Assembly (NCBI GenBank): GCA_964036155.1
Contig: OZ038422.1
Location: forward strand, 22,963,201 to 23,027,200
Reading direction: 5' to 3'
From: Diploscapter coronatus
Taxonomy: Eukaryota > Nematoda > Chromadorea > Rhabditida > Rhabditidae
DNA length: 64,000 bases
The notes under the pieces were generated by a model, which was not told the DNA's origin, ran no database searches, and saw nothing but the letters and a program-made list of their open reading frames with translations. The translations under genes were made by a program, and so were the position numbers. Positions 26,428 to 38,360 of the stretch are shown piece after piece (the first letter of the stretch is position 1; each line of letters starts with the position of its first letter).

Positions 26428-29400
26428 CTAACTGATAGTGCATCCTTCCTGACTCTGTTCCTCAGCTACTGCATGCTCTGTCTGCAATCTCTCACAGCTC
26501 CTGCTCCTCTCCCTCATTCTGCTGCCCCTCTTTTGTGCGGGAGGCTCGAATGCATTCCGCAGTGCAGCCTTCGACTTCGACTCGTTCTCCTTCCGAGCGA
26601 TCGGTGCACACGTAGGCTTCCCGTTCGTCTCCACTTTCTCCTTGGTTGGTGGCTGTTTCGTAGCTGTGGCTGCTTCTGACAATGAATATTTCAAATTCGA
26701 CTTTTTTCTAAGAGCAAAATGATGGCAAGATGGCATGAACGACGCGCGTTTTTTTGCAATATGACGGCACGATCTTTTTTAATCAAATAACACCATTCAT
26801 CTTTAGAACAACATCGTGCCGTCCATACCGTCATTTTGTAACTGCCCAAAATTGAAGGTCATGTAATAGAGAAAGAAAAATTATAATATTTTTCTCAACA
26901 TCTCAGGATAAATTTTCAGATAGAAAAATCTAACCTCTAGAATAAGTCTCGACGATGACAGAAATTGACGGGCAGTTGCACTGCTCTGCGACTATCTCGA
27001 GGTGGGCACTCGCTTGTTGCACCAGACACACATAGCCGAGGCTGAAAATTAGAATCATCGAATGGAGATAATAGTCCATCGCCTCACAGAAAATTCTAAG
27101 ATCGAAATGAATATTGGGTCTGTTGATTCGAAAAAGAGCATATTCAGTTAAAAATTTGCTATTTCGAAGAATAGATCTGAGTCGGAACAGAATTTGCTTG
27201 CAAATCTTACCAATTGATCATCGCCCATTGCAGCAGGTGGTTGCAGCCGAATCTGGTTCGATTCAGAGAATCACTGCCCCATTTGAGAACCCAGTCGCGA
27301 GTGAGAGCACGACGCAAGGAGATGAGGTCACGGGAGACCAGAGAGAGCTGAAAATTAACGAGTTTATGGGTGAAATTAATAGGCTACGAGTAAATTGCCA
27401 TCAAAAGTGAGTACTTTCTAAATAAACACGAGAAAAGGGGAAAGAAATAGCATTTGGCAACAAATTACTAACACTTGATAACAATATACTCGGATACAAA
27501 TAGATAATATTCATAAAATATCGATGTTCACGTTTCAAGACAGCAAAATAGCATAAAATTGAGGGAAGAAACTGGAATCACCAGAATATTCTGCCGCGAA
27601 AAATTTTATGATTTAGGAAGTATTCTACTCACCAGAAGAACCCAGTCCGATGAGCCGCATTCCTTGAACATCTCCAATAAGTGCATCATTTGAGTTCGTA
27701 CTGTACTCGAACTGCCCGAGGGAGAATTATCCTGCACGAGAGGATCCAGAGCTGAAAAATGAGCCTTGTTGACAAAATAATCGAATTTCCAAATGGCGGC
27801 AAAATCGCCTTCATAAATGGGAAAATTTACGTGAATTTTCTAAAGAACTGATATAAAAGAAAGAAATGCACACCATGCCAACTAGTAGTCATTTCGATGC
27901 TACTCGACGGCATAACCACGTCATTTCCAGTCACAACTCCGGCTGCGCTGCCTGAAGGCGAGGTTCTTCCGCTTCGAGGTGTATTCGAACTACCTGAGTT
28001 TGCATATTTACACTCTTCATTGTCTTCGAGATGAACCCTTGCAAAGGAAGGGGAGAGGGATATCCGCGAGCTTTAGCTATGTGCCTGATCGTTTTTGCTC
28101 TCTATTCCCTTTAGTTTCGATGCATCACTCGTAGGTTATAGACACAGAGTACATATGAAAGGCTCATCTCGAGGACAATGGAGTGTATTTTCAAAGGAGA
28201 AAAATGAACTACCTTCATCATTCCTGTTCTTCTTTTGATTTTGTCCATTTTCATTGACCGCAGTCAGTCGGGCTTCTTGAATTATCACCGTGCTGCTGTT
28301 GTCGATTGATGGTTCGCGCTGAAAAGAGATTTGCTCAAATTGGAAAACATAGCTGATAACGAGAAAAGTACAAAGGATTTCCTCCTGAATCATTTCTTCC
28401 AATATTCTTCATCACTTCAGAATTTGCCACTTTTACCTGTGATTCATCCTCCTTTCCGTTTCCATTGGCAGTTTCCTTCTCTTCCTTTCTTCTCGCACTG
28501 CTGCTGATCGATGGTGATTCTCCTTCTGAAAACCAAATACTCTGATTCTTTTCCGAAAGGAACTTCATACCAGTCCCCAAATCACTCAAAGTGCCAATCC
28601 CGGCGACGGCCCCATTCAGACTGGCTGCACTGCGGCTGCATCGCATCGAGGCAAATCGCCTCTCCAATTGGTCGACAACATGGCGAGAGGCGACTGGATA
28701 GGGCCATTCGAACTATAATAATGTGTATTTTGAACTTCTTTTCTACTCGAACAGAATATTTATTTAGAAAATTCAAAAACTTAGAAAAGTAAGAAAACCC
28801 TGGTTATATTAACCATTTTTACCTGTGAATGAAGCCTTGTAAGAGCCAGACAGAAATCAGTAATTGTCTTTTTAGCCGGGAATTGCCGAGTTGTCGTGAA
28901 CAAACAGGGAATGTCCACTCCAAGTTCAGCAGAGAAAAAGCCTAGAAGTTCAAAGATTCATTTCATCTTTCAAGGGAAATTAATTACCCAAATCCCTAAT
29001 GCAGTAGTCCTCGAGCAGTCGCATGGCGTGCTCGTTGAGGATCTGATCCATAATTTCCGCGAGGGGATTCTGGGGACTGATCGGGGAGGGAGGGGAGATC
29101 TCATTTGAGGCGGCCTGCAAAATAGAACTCTCAGAAATCGAGAAAGTATCCTCGCTATAAATGTGAACACAACAATCTTGTCAAAATAGATTAAAAAAAG
29201 AAAAGGGGAAATGGTGTATTGCAGAATTGTATTCACGATCAAAATAGTTGAGCAATCTCACCCTGGCAACTTTTCGGCCTCCTGCACTGCCACTCGAATC
29301 CTTTCTCGAGCCAGACTCCTTCTCCGACCGAGAATGGTGGCGCACTTTGGTCACTCTAGAATAGGAAAATTACGAATATTTCTAAGATGCAAAAGTACAA

Positions 29401-32400
29401 ACCTGGCGGCAACCTGAAATCTGTTGAAAACGAATTCGCTGGTCTCTTTCTCCAAATTCCCTGTCGCTCGACGGCTACCGACTGCTTTACTCTGGGCGGG
29501 GCTTCTAAATAAGGAAATTAATTTAAAAAGAGTCAAATGAAAAAAGAAAATATGAAAGTGATTAATTTAGTAATTTTGTTCGTTGTGAAATAATAGTAAT
29601 CCTTGAAGTCGAAAATAAACGAATCAAACTAAATATGATTATTTCCCGCATACCTAACAGGACTGTCCATGTCTTCGCTGTCAATGGCTCTGGCGAATCG
29701 GACGATGTCCCTGGCGATCGACCACGAACTCGAACTCAACGTTTCTCGCAGAAGACGGGCTGCTTGCTGCAAAGTCGAGGAACAAATTGATTTGTTTGAG
29801 AATGATCAGTACTTCCTGACTCGTCTGACTGTTCTCCATTGTCTGAAGAACTATCAAGTAACTAGCTGCTGTGTTGAGTTGACCCTCTCGAATGCAGGCC
29901 TAGGAATAAATTTCATCAAAGGGGAATAAAACTCAAGAGATCATAGACAGGAAGGTATGCTTTGATAGTACGATGCAACATGATCTCGTCGTAATAATAC
30001 ACTGCCAATGATTATGTTATGTTCGCAAAAAATCATTTTTGTCAAAAATACAATAAATTCTGAAAACACTACCTCAAACAAGTCATTTGGCGAGGCAGTA
30101 ACAGAAAATAATGACGGCCAGAGTGCGAGTTCAGTTTTCCTGGCGCAATGGGCGACGGTCTGCAGAAATTCGGGGAACTCCTGGATAAATGCAATGCAGC
30201 GGGGAAGGAGAGGGTCTGAGAAGTGTTTATAAAAACTAAAATTTCATAGAATAATAACCTGGAATCGGTTCGCTGCTCGTGGCCTCTTCCTCGAGAACAT
30301 CGTGCAGCAGCAATTCGAGTGCATGAGGGAAATGAGCGAGCTTGCGACATGAGGCCGCTACCTAAAAAGTTTCATTTTAAAATTAACACTATTCAGCTCC
30401 ATCTTCTACAGTTTATTCGAAGCAACCTTTTCGAATCAAATATGTCTTGCATATAAGTAGAAATGCCAGAATAATCAAATTAGCATTCGAATTGTGCTTT
30501 CGAAATCTATCGCTACTTTTTTCCGACCCAGCTGGCCGGATTACTAACTGATAATCATGGAAAACTGTTTTTACATGCATGATATACTATGGATTACTTA
30601 TCTACATATAAAGAATGTTCTTCTTGCATAATAAAAATTAGTTCAAAGCAAAATATTGTAAAAAAGACTGACTTCTAGTGCGAAAACTCCGAGATTCCTC
30701 TTAAGGAGCTGCTTGAGGAGATGATGGACGAAGACCTCGCAATTCCTCTGCAGACTGTACAGTCGGCTCGACTCCGTCACGTTCACGAATAGACTCTCCA
30801 CTCCCAGAGCCAGACAGTCGTTCGGGCAGATCACTTCAAATAGAACTTCACTTGAAATTTGAAACGAAAACCTTACCGCAAGGATAAATGTCGAGTGCGA
30901 AAGTGAGCATGATTCGTCGAGCGATGAACGACATTTCTTGCTGACCCACGGTGCGACGATTCGGAAGCAGGGGCAGCCACACCTGGAAAATGAAGGATAA
31001 AATAAACTCGATCCTCTTTAGCTTGCTGAACAATTTTTGTTCAAACATAAGCGAAAATAGCGAGTCGGCAATATGGATTCTTCGCGACCTTTTTCGGTAA
31101 TTCTTTTAGAAATAGTGATTACGAAATTTCAAATGTATGGTTTCCTATAAAATGGATGGTGAGTTCGCGAAGAATCCATATTGTTGACTAGTCTTAATTT
31201 CGAAAAAAGTCTATGCATAAAATAGAAATTTCGGTAGATAAATAGAACTTTTAAAATGGGAAATGAATAATTTTACCTTCAATCCCCTCGCTCCACACAT
31301 AATCCAGAGGGCATTGCTGAGATGGGCCGTCTTTCCATTTCTCGTTTTCTCTCCGGATTTTATCAACTCGATTTCATCCCAATTCGCCCTGTCGTGCCAA
31401 ACTTGTTCCACATAGGAAGCAACCAGCATAGGTTGATTCAGCTGGAATTTCTCGTTGAATAAAAAAGTACCAAGACGAATCCACACTGATTGTTTCATTC
31501 GATGTGCGCATTAATGACGATTAATTGCGTACGCGATTCTTGCCGCTCGGTTTCTGAGCTTCCGAGAGACTTTTTCGATTCTGACTTCAGAACCGTGTTC
31601 AATGTGGTCGAGTCTTTTCGGCAATATTACCTAACTTGAAAAGTTTGCCCGCTTTCGCAAATTTTGGAATGAGATAGTTCGTACAAAGTCGATTTTTAAA
31701 ATTCCAAGGATATTATCGAAAACCCGTCAGCTAACCTAGCATTTCCATAGTTAGAAAATTTTCATGAAAAGTCGCGGTATTCTCAGAAATCGAGCGGCAA
31801 GAAAACCAACGCTATTTCTCCTCTTTTTTCATCTCTGCGCCCACTATTTCGTTTTCTCTGCTCTCTTCTGTGCATTTTTACGCGCAATTACGGTTCATTT
31901 CACTCTTGCCGCAGTGTGAATTACCGAGAATTTTCCGTTTTCATTGTTGATCAGCGTGTTGAGAGTGACGAGGCGACCGGATAAATTGACTAAGATCGTG
32001 TCAATTCCAGGAGTGAAGACAGAGGCGGGGTCTGAAATAAATATCTCCATGCTAATAAAATCCGATTATATTTCTTGCCATTTCTTTCTTAACGTCGAAA
32101 CAAATGTAAAAAAAATGAGGATTATCCTTCAAAAAACTCACGACTCTGATTATTGTCGAAGTTGAGCTGTGTGAGCTGCAGAGAAACGAGACAGGCCGGA
32201 TGCACGATCATGTCATTGATGCGGATCTCCACTACCACATCCACGGAGACCTGAAACAACGATTGTTCGTCTTGAGAGAATGACGAGCATTTTTTCTACC
32301 TTCGGATGGTCGCCTCCGTTCGTAATTTGCAGCTTGTAGAGCGTAATATTCGAAGCAATATCGAAAATGCCGAGAACGTCTTGTCTGAAAACAAGATACT

Positions 32401-35400
32401 AATTGTTTCTTTCGAAATTTCAATATTTTTTTTTTATAAATTGATTCTTTAAAAGGATAAACTTTGAAAAAAGATCAGGAAAAACTAAACTCGACATAAA
32501 GAATCTGTTCAAAAATGAATGAATAAAAGTAATGTTTGAGTGAAAGTTCACCTATGAGCCATGATCAACCCTTTTGCATTGAGTCCATGTCTGCTGGCGA
32601 ATCTGTTGTCGAGTCTGGTTGTGGTCGGGTAGAACCTCAGCTGCGGATCGTCTGTCTCCGCATCGCAGCCGACCACTCCAATCGTCTCTCCGAAAATGCA
32701 CACACCGCCCGTCACAATCAGTTCACGTTCCTGAAAACTTATAATTAAAAAAAAATGAAAGTAATTATTTTAAAAGTGACAGAATATTTCGTCTAAAAAA
32801 TAAGAAGGATAAACTAGAAACTATGATAATCAATCTATCTCTAAATGGGAAAACAAAACAACCCTCACCTGACTCTCGTTCCCGAAAATCTTCCACCTGC
32901 CCGTGGCCACGTTGCAGTGAGCGATGCCTCGATTTCCAGCCACAACCAATGTTTTCCCATGCTCACGATCAAGTGAGGCGTACTGCAGAAATGTAATAAA
33001 ATAAAACTTCAAAAATAGTTATTATCTACCCTAAGCGGCCAATTGCTAGCGAGGTACTCGTGAGGGACTTGGAGGGTCGTCCAAACGGAGTGAGGCGCAC
33101 TCGCTGTGACTTCCCTTTGTCGGGGAGGCGACAGAAGCACGCGGTCACCTGACAGAAGCACCACTCGCTCATTATGTTCCTGGAAATGATTTTGAACAAA
33201 TCAAATCGTAACCTCCCAGATAAATGAAACACTTATATTCACACAAAGTGCCAAAAAAAGAAGAAGAATCATGTGTTAGAGTATCTCTAGTAAAGAAATC
33301 AGATATTAATTTTTAAAAGAAATAATTCAAGACCCACCATAACAGGATTCTGCAGGGCGGCAGACCGTGCCATGGGGAAAATGCGAAGCTTCGATTTGAC
33401 GCTGCCTAGCCACAAATAATAGCCTTCGGTGCCCCAATCGATTGCAGTGTAACAACTGAAATATCGACACATTATCTGAGAAAACTTTTAAAATATACTA
33501 TGGCTGCTGGATGAGCCAGATCGTTTTGAAAGTTCGTATCGTGTTTTTTTCTTCCTCCTTTTATTTGCAACTTTTCCGTTTCATAACTATACGACATTTC
33601 AAAGAAGCCAAAAATGGATACTTTGAGAAAAAAAAACTAGCGATTCACCCCTGTGCATCTTCGTCTCCCTCCAAACTGCACCAGGTCTGTGCTCCGAAAG
33701 GTGTGAAAACAGCAGCGAGCGGGAGTGCCTCTGCCTGTTGGTGGAACGGCGAGGGCAGGTCGGGAGGACCCCAAATGGCGGCAAATGCACAGCCACTCGG
33801 TAGAACGCGGATGCGCGTCACTCGACCAAGACGGTTCGAAAGTTCTGGAAGATAAATAATAAACAGATAAACTATTTTTTTTTTGAAAATACACATAATT
33901 CTCTCAATCGACAAGAAATAATCGTCAAAATACATAAGTCTTCGAAGAGTCACGTAAGAATGGAAATAAATTTAAAAAATTCTGCTTACCAGGTCCATTA
34001 GTAACACTGACAGTGACTCTGAATGACAGCAGCAAAGAGCCCGTCGCGTCGTCCAAATTGTACGCGCAAACATCGCCGCTGAAAATGGAAATTCTTCAAG
34101 AGAATGATAAATTCCTTACTTTGAACATCCGAACATGAGCAAACGGAATTTGTGGTTGACATCCGTGCAGACCGCGTCCTTCAGTTGGAAGGCCCACACG
34201 GCAAGGACAGTCTGAATTCAGGGATTCAAAAATGATCAACTGGGTAATTCGTTGCCTATGAAATAGTATGGGGAAGGATCCCTTCCTACCTTGCCCTATG
34301 CCCTTAACTATGGGTAACGAATTACAACATAGCCATTTTGCCCAAGCAATGAAATTATTTTTCTTGGAAATTTGAATCAGTTTATGCAGAAAGCGCAAGT
34401 GATTATAATAATGAAAGTCACTTTTACAGAGACGCAATCTACAAATGAGAAAAATAATAAATGATAGCTTACTCCTGGACAGAATTTGGCATCTGAAGAC
34501 GTCAGCAGAGCTGCCCTTCCATCGGAAAGAACGATGCAGTGGCCGCCCAGAAGGGGTGCGAAGGCTGCATCCACTATGTGCACTTCGGGATTCGAGACGT
34601 ATTCAGCTGGAAATTGTTGAAAATTAAAGATCGTTCACATTTGAACGTCTTTCTAAATATTTACATGTAAAGTTGTGCGATATAATACAAATAAATTAAT
34701 TCGTCCATAGAAAAATCAAAGATTCAGAAGGCTTACATTTGGACTGCATCTGGTCGTGGGAGAATGGGATGGTGTTGAGCCGAATTGCCGAGTCGGGATT
34801 CGTCTTGCCCGTCCACTCCACGTGGTGCATGTAGCCGTTCCGGACGCACACGAACAATTCCTCCTTCGCAGAAATGCAGCTGAAAGGAAGAATTCAATGA
34901 ACAAACTAAACATTTTAGGTTGAAAGTAATGAAAAATAATAATTTGAAAGACGCGATCTGACAAGTCGTATCCTTGAAAGCGTCCTGAGTTTTCCTAAAC
35001 TGTGCGGAGAAGAAGAATTGACTTTTTCACACAACATTTCCGCTTTCATTCGTGTTTTCCAACGGCTGAGGTTTGTCAAGCCGTGAAATGCAGCTTTCGA
35101 TGAATATTATCAATTTTCTTGTTTGAGAATATTTAAAAAGATGAAAATTGTAATTGTAAAAAATCACCTTGAAACCCGATCAGCTAAATTGACAACGACA
35201 GAAGGAAACAGCTTCAATGAAGGTCGATTGCAGCGCAGAAACAACTCCTGGAATGTGCGAAAGTTAGCGGTTTCGTTGAAGAATGAGAGAGAAAACAACG
35301 ACCTGTGAGACGCGCTTGAGAGTGCCGTCCCTGGGGTCGACCAGCTGGTAGCAGTCCTCGTTGTTGAACTCCACTCGGTAGATCAGCACGTGGTTCGAGG

Positions 35401-36614
35401 TCATCTCAAATTGTAAAATGATGGAATTTCACTTTGATTTAAAAGAACATATTCGGCATTTATTTGAAGAATAAAATATCAGGAGGGAGATCTCCCTTTT
35501 CGGTTGCTTTTGAACATACTTTAAAGTTACGAGAAAAATATTCAACACAATTTTTTTCAGAAAATGGTATTAAGAAAACTCGTGAAAAATGAAGTTTCAA
35601 AAATTTGCAGAAACCTACAGTAACAGCGATCGAGGTGGAGTCCATCCGCCAGTATAGCTTGTCATAGAATCCGCGCTCTCTGATTTCCTGCCCGGTCAGG
35701 TAGATCACGCACAGCAGTAGTTGGGGCTTAAATTGATATTTTTATTCTAAAAACTCGGTAAAAATATCTTTACATGCAGAGCTCTAAATAAAACCCGTAC
35801 TCGAGGGTCGGATGTGGGTGTTCAATTTCAGAAAGGTTATAAATCTGCTTACATGAGCCAAGTAGATGTTGATGGAAGTGCGCGTGACGATGGCGATCAG
35901 CTGCTTTTCGCGATTCGCGCAGATGCACACGATCTGAACGAGGATATCGATATTTTCCGAATTGGAGCATTTTCAAATTATAAGGTGGCAATTACACCAA
36001 CCAAAATGGAATAGTTTCGAGTCTAAGCAGTTCTCTTCCATAAAAGGAAGACGTCAACTGCTCTCTCGCCCTCAAATTACGAAGCATGTCTTTCTCTCCT
36101 AATTCTCCTCTGCTCGCGGATGCCTTCCAAAAATACGTTATATAGGAAAGAATTGCACACAGAATAATTTGGAAGTGGGAAAGAAGTGCACGCGCTATTC
36201 AAATGGAACAGGACTGTACAGGTCCAATATTTTCAAGTTAGGACATTCTCTCATCTTTTTAGAAGCTAAGATGTAAAAAAGAAATTAGTATTCAGAAAGA
36301 CTTGACAAACTTATTCCTCTTAATTCGATGAAATGAAATTCCAGACCTGATCCTGTTTCGCATCCTCGCTGCCACTTTCCTCCACAGCCCCGTTGCTGAC
36401 GATGTTCTCCGGCAGCTTCAGCTCCACGCTGTTGTCGATCTGAATTTCGGGGAATTCATTTTTGAAAGAATTCTGAAGAGAAAAATTGAGAGCATCGAAA
36501 TCAATTTTCCAAAAATAATTCTTTTTCTTTTTAATTCAATATGGAAAGAATCTTTTCAGCAAAGTATTTTTGAGCTTTTTAGAGGAAATTCATACAACTT
36601 ACTGGAATGTACAT
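26428..36614 (-). CDS. ric1: RIC1 homologue, subunit of the RIC1-RGP1 RAB6 exchange factor
   Basis: Thirty-seven minus-strand exons, all phases agreeing, about 1,459 residues (human RIC1 is about 1,420). RIC1 with RGP1 forms the guanine-nucleotide exchange factor for RAB6/Ypt6 at the Golgi. The N-terminal half is a WD40-type propeller; exons carry family landmarks such as [42 protein letters not shown] and [21 protein letters not shown]. The C-terminal RIC1 domain has [43 protein letters not shown]...[15 protein letters not shown] and [13 protein letters not shown], each closely matching vertebrate RIC1. The first coding exon is only 12 bases (MYIP, 36603-36614), like the MYF start of the human protein. 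A disordered 31-residue segment rich in acidic residues follows. The last exons are basic, Ser/Glu-rich and poorly conserved. Confidence 0.95.
31070..31190. repeat. Foldback element in a RIC1 intron
   Basis: An inverted repeat with arms of about 19 perfect bases (AATATGGATTCTTCGCGA and its complement), extending to about 27 with two or three mismatches, flanks roughly 65 bases in the 30983-31276 intron. This is the structure of a MITE or other foldback element. No target-site duplication could be defined. Confidence 0.55.
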
Positions 36615-36649
36615 GACTCTTCTGCTTGATCAATCGGTGCTCAATTTTC

Positions 36650-37401
36650 CAGTGATTCGCATAATTCCTCGTACTTTGCAGAAATCGTCAAACGGACTGC
36701 TGATTGTGGAAGTCGATCGATAAATCAAGGAGCGAAGAAAGTGCTGAAAAGGAAAAGTGCGGTTACAGACGACGAGAAATGACAAATTGCTGGAACAAAA
36801 GCGAGAAAAAACGCGAGAAAAGTAAGAATTCCGGACTTGTAGTGGAAGAATGGAAGGGTGAAGGGAAGAGTGCATTGGTGCGGGGTGGGAGAGAAAGACA
36901 CTCACACCAATGCTTGCAGTTCAACAATGCTACAACGAAAAGCTGACTGCGATTCAGAGTATAAATTCATTTGAGAATGAGCGAAATGCAAAAAAAGAAT
37001 AAATTCCCATGAAATTTCACCAGCTCAGAACTTTATCGGGAAAAAAAATCGCGAGGACTGCGAGAACAATTACGAATCGTTTAATTTTTCAATTGCTTGA
37101 AGAAAATTCAGGGGTGGGATTCAAATAAATTTAACTATGGTAGAGTTAAACGAAAATTTAACTATCATAGTTTAAAGTTTTACTATAGTAAAACTCATTT
37201 GAGTCTCACCCCAGGTTGTATTAATGAATTTCCGAGACATTTTCTGAGTTTTATTTGATCTAAAACATCTTTAATGTCTTACTATGAAAAACTCTAACTC
37301 ATTGAGATTTTGAGCATTTTCCAATCGAAGTAACAAAACTCAGTTCAAAATGTTCCGGACATTATTCTGTACTGTAAAAATATATTTTTTAAATCTTACC
37401 G
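36650..37401. other. Upstream region of RIC1
   Basis: 36700-36945 is purine-rich on the plus strand, so pyrimidine-rich in the sense of RIC1, immediately 5' of its start. The remainder is AT-rich and contains the inverted-repeat element at 37112-37213. Confidence 0.4.
37112..37213. repeat. Short inverted-repeat element (MITE-like)
   Basis: About 100 bases bounded by GGGGTGGGATTCAAAT and, in inverse orientation, the complement of GGGGTGAGACTCAAAT (14 of 16 matching). The interior consists of AT-rich sub-repeats of the type AACTATNNTAGTT. The size and terminal repeats fit a small non-autonomous DNA element; no transposase. Confidence 0.5.
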
Positions 37402-37543
37402 CTCTGAAGAGTGGCGTATCGTTGAGTAGTTGTGCGACGACAGCCACGTTGAATGAATAGTGAGTGAGAGCGTAGACGTCCACGAACGAGGAATCCACTA
37501 TCGACAGCAGGCCTTCGCACGCTACTTCTGCCAGTTCCCACTG
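37402..37543 (-). CDS. Isolated exon, possibly an alternative 5' exon of RIC1
   Basis: A 142-base minus-strand segment between a TTTTCAG acceptor and a GTAAGA donor reads WELAEVACEGLLSIVDSS, then FVDVYALTHYSFNVAVVAQLL and NDTPLFRA without stops, with strong protein-like composition and third-position bias. It ends in phase 0, compatible with the second RIC1 exon, but nothing like it is present in other RIC1 proteins. It faintly recalls helical repeats seen after BTB domains. Whether it belongs to RIC1, to a broken gene or to a separate one is unclear. Confidence 0.4.
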
Positions 37544-38360
37544 AAAAGGCGATTTTTATTCCATTTTTAACGCCTAATTTTAAACCTATTCATTTTAAAA
37601 TCACATATTTGTAACTCTAACTCGACAATTACTATATGACGGGGTTTATCTTTTCCCATACTATTTTGTTTTGTTTTCCCTCTTCTATTTCTAGCTACAG
37701 GTCTCATTATCTCGTAACCTCGTTATATAGCAACTGCCTCTAGCTCATTGTCAGTGCTGAAGGAATAACTTTGTAAATTTTGATTGAGTGAGATTAACAG
37801 TTACTTTTTTCATAATCGTCTAATAAACAGTTTCAAGCATTCAAATATCTCTTCCGCTATCATTTAGAATCCGACGACTTTCTTGGAAAATGTGCCTTTC
37901 AACTTTATGAAAAGTTTCCTCTTTCTTCGAAAGATTGCACAATAGTGGCATTAATGCATAAGCAAATTATATAAAGGAGCAAATTGAAAATCAAAATATC
38001 GGTCAAGGAAACTCGGATATAGGATATTTTTCATATTGTTGCTTAGTCCTTTTCCTAAAATAGTGACGTGAGAGATAGCATAAATCGAACTAAACATCAC
38101 TTCTCTTTCGAATTGACATTATTCTGACCCGATTTTTTAGTTTATTTCAAATTCTGTCAAATTTTTGAATCATGATCTTCGCACTACATCTTCATATTTC
38201 TATGAAATGCGTGCATGCTGACCTTTGACTTGTGCCAGCATCATATTTATCTCTCGATAGGAATCAATTGATATGTGCCACTCCAATTGTCAGCGAACTT
38301 TGCAGTCGTAAAATCAAAAGCCGACTCATTTCTCCCCTCTCTTTTGACTGGAATCGATAA
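37544..38360. other. Intergenic, upstream of the acetyltransferase
   Basis: No exon detected on either strand and no obvious repeat. It should contain the promoter of the plus-strand acetyltransferase gene. Confidence 0.4.

Noticed and set aside
33645..33953. Several alternative minus-strand frames over RIC1
   Set aside because: They are shadows of the RIC1 exon at 33649-33844 in other frames.
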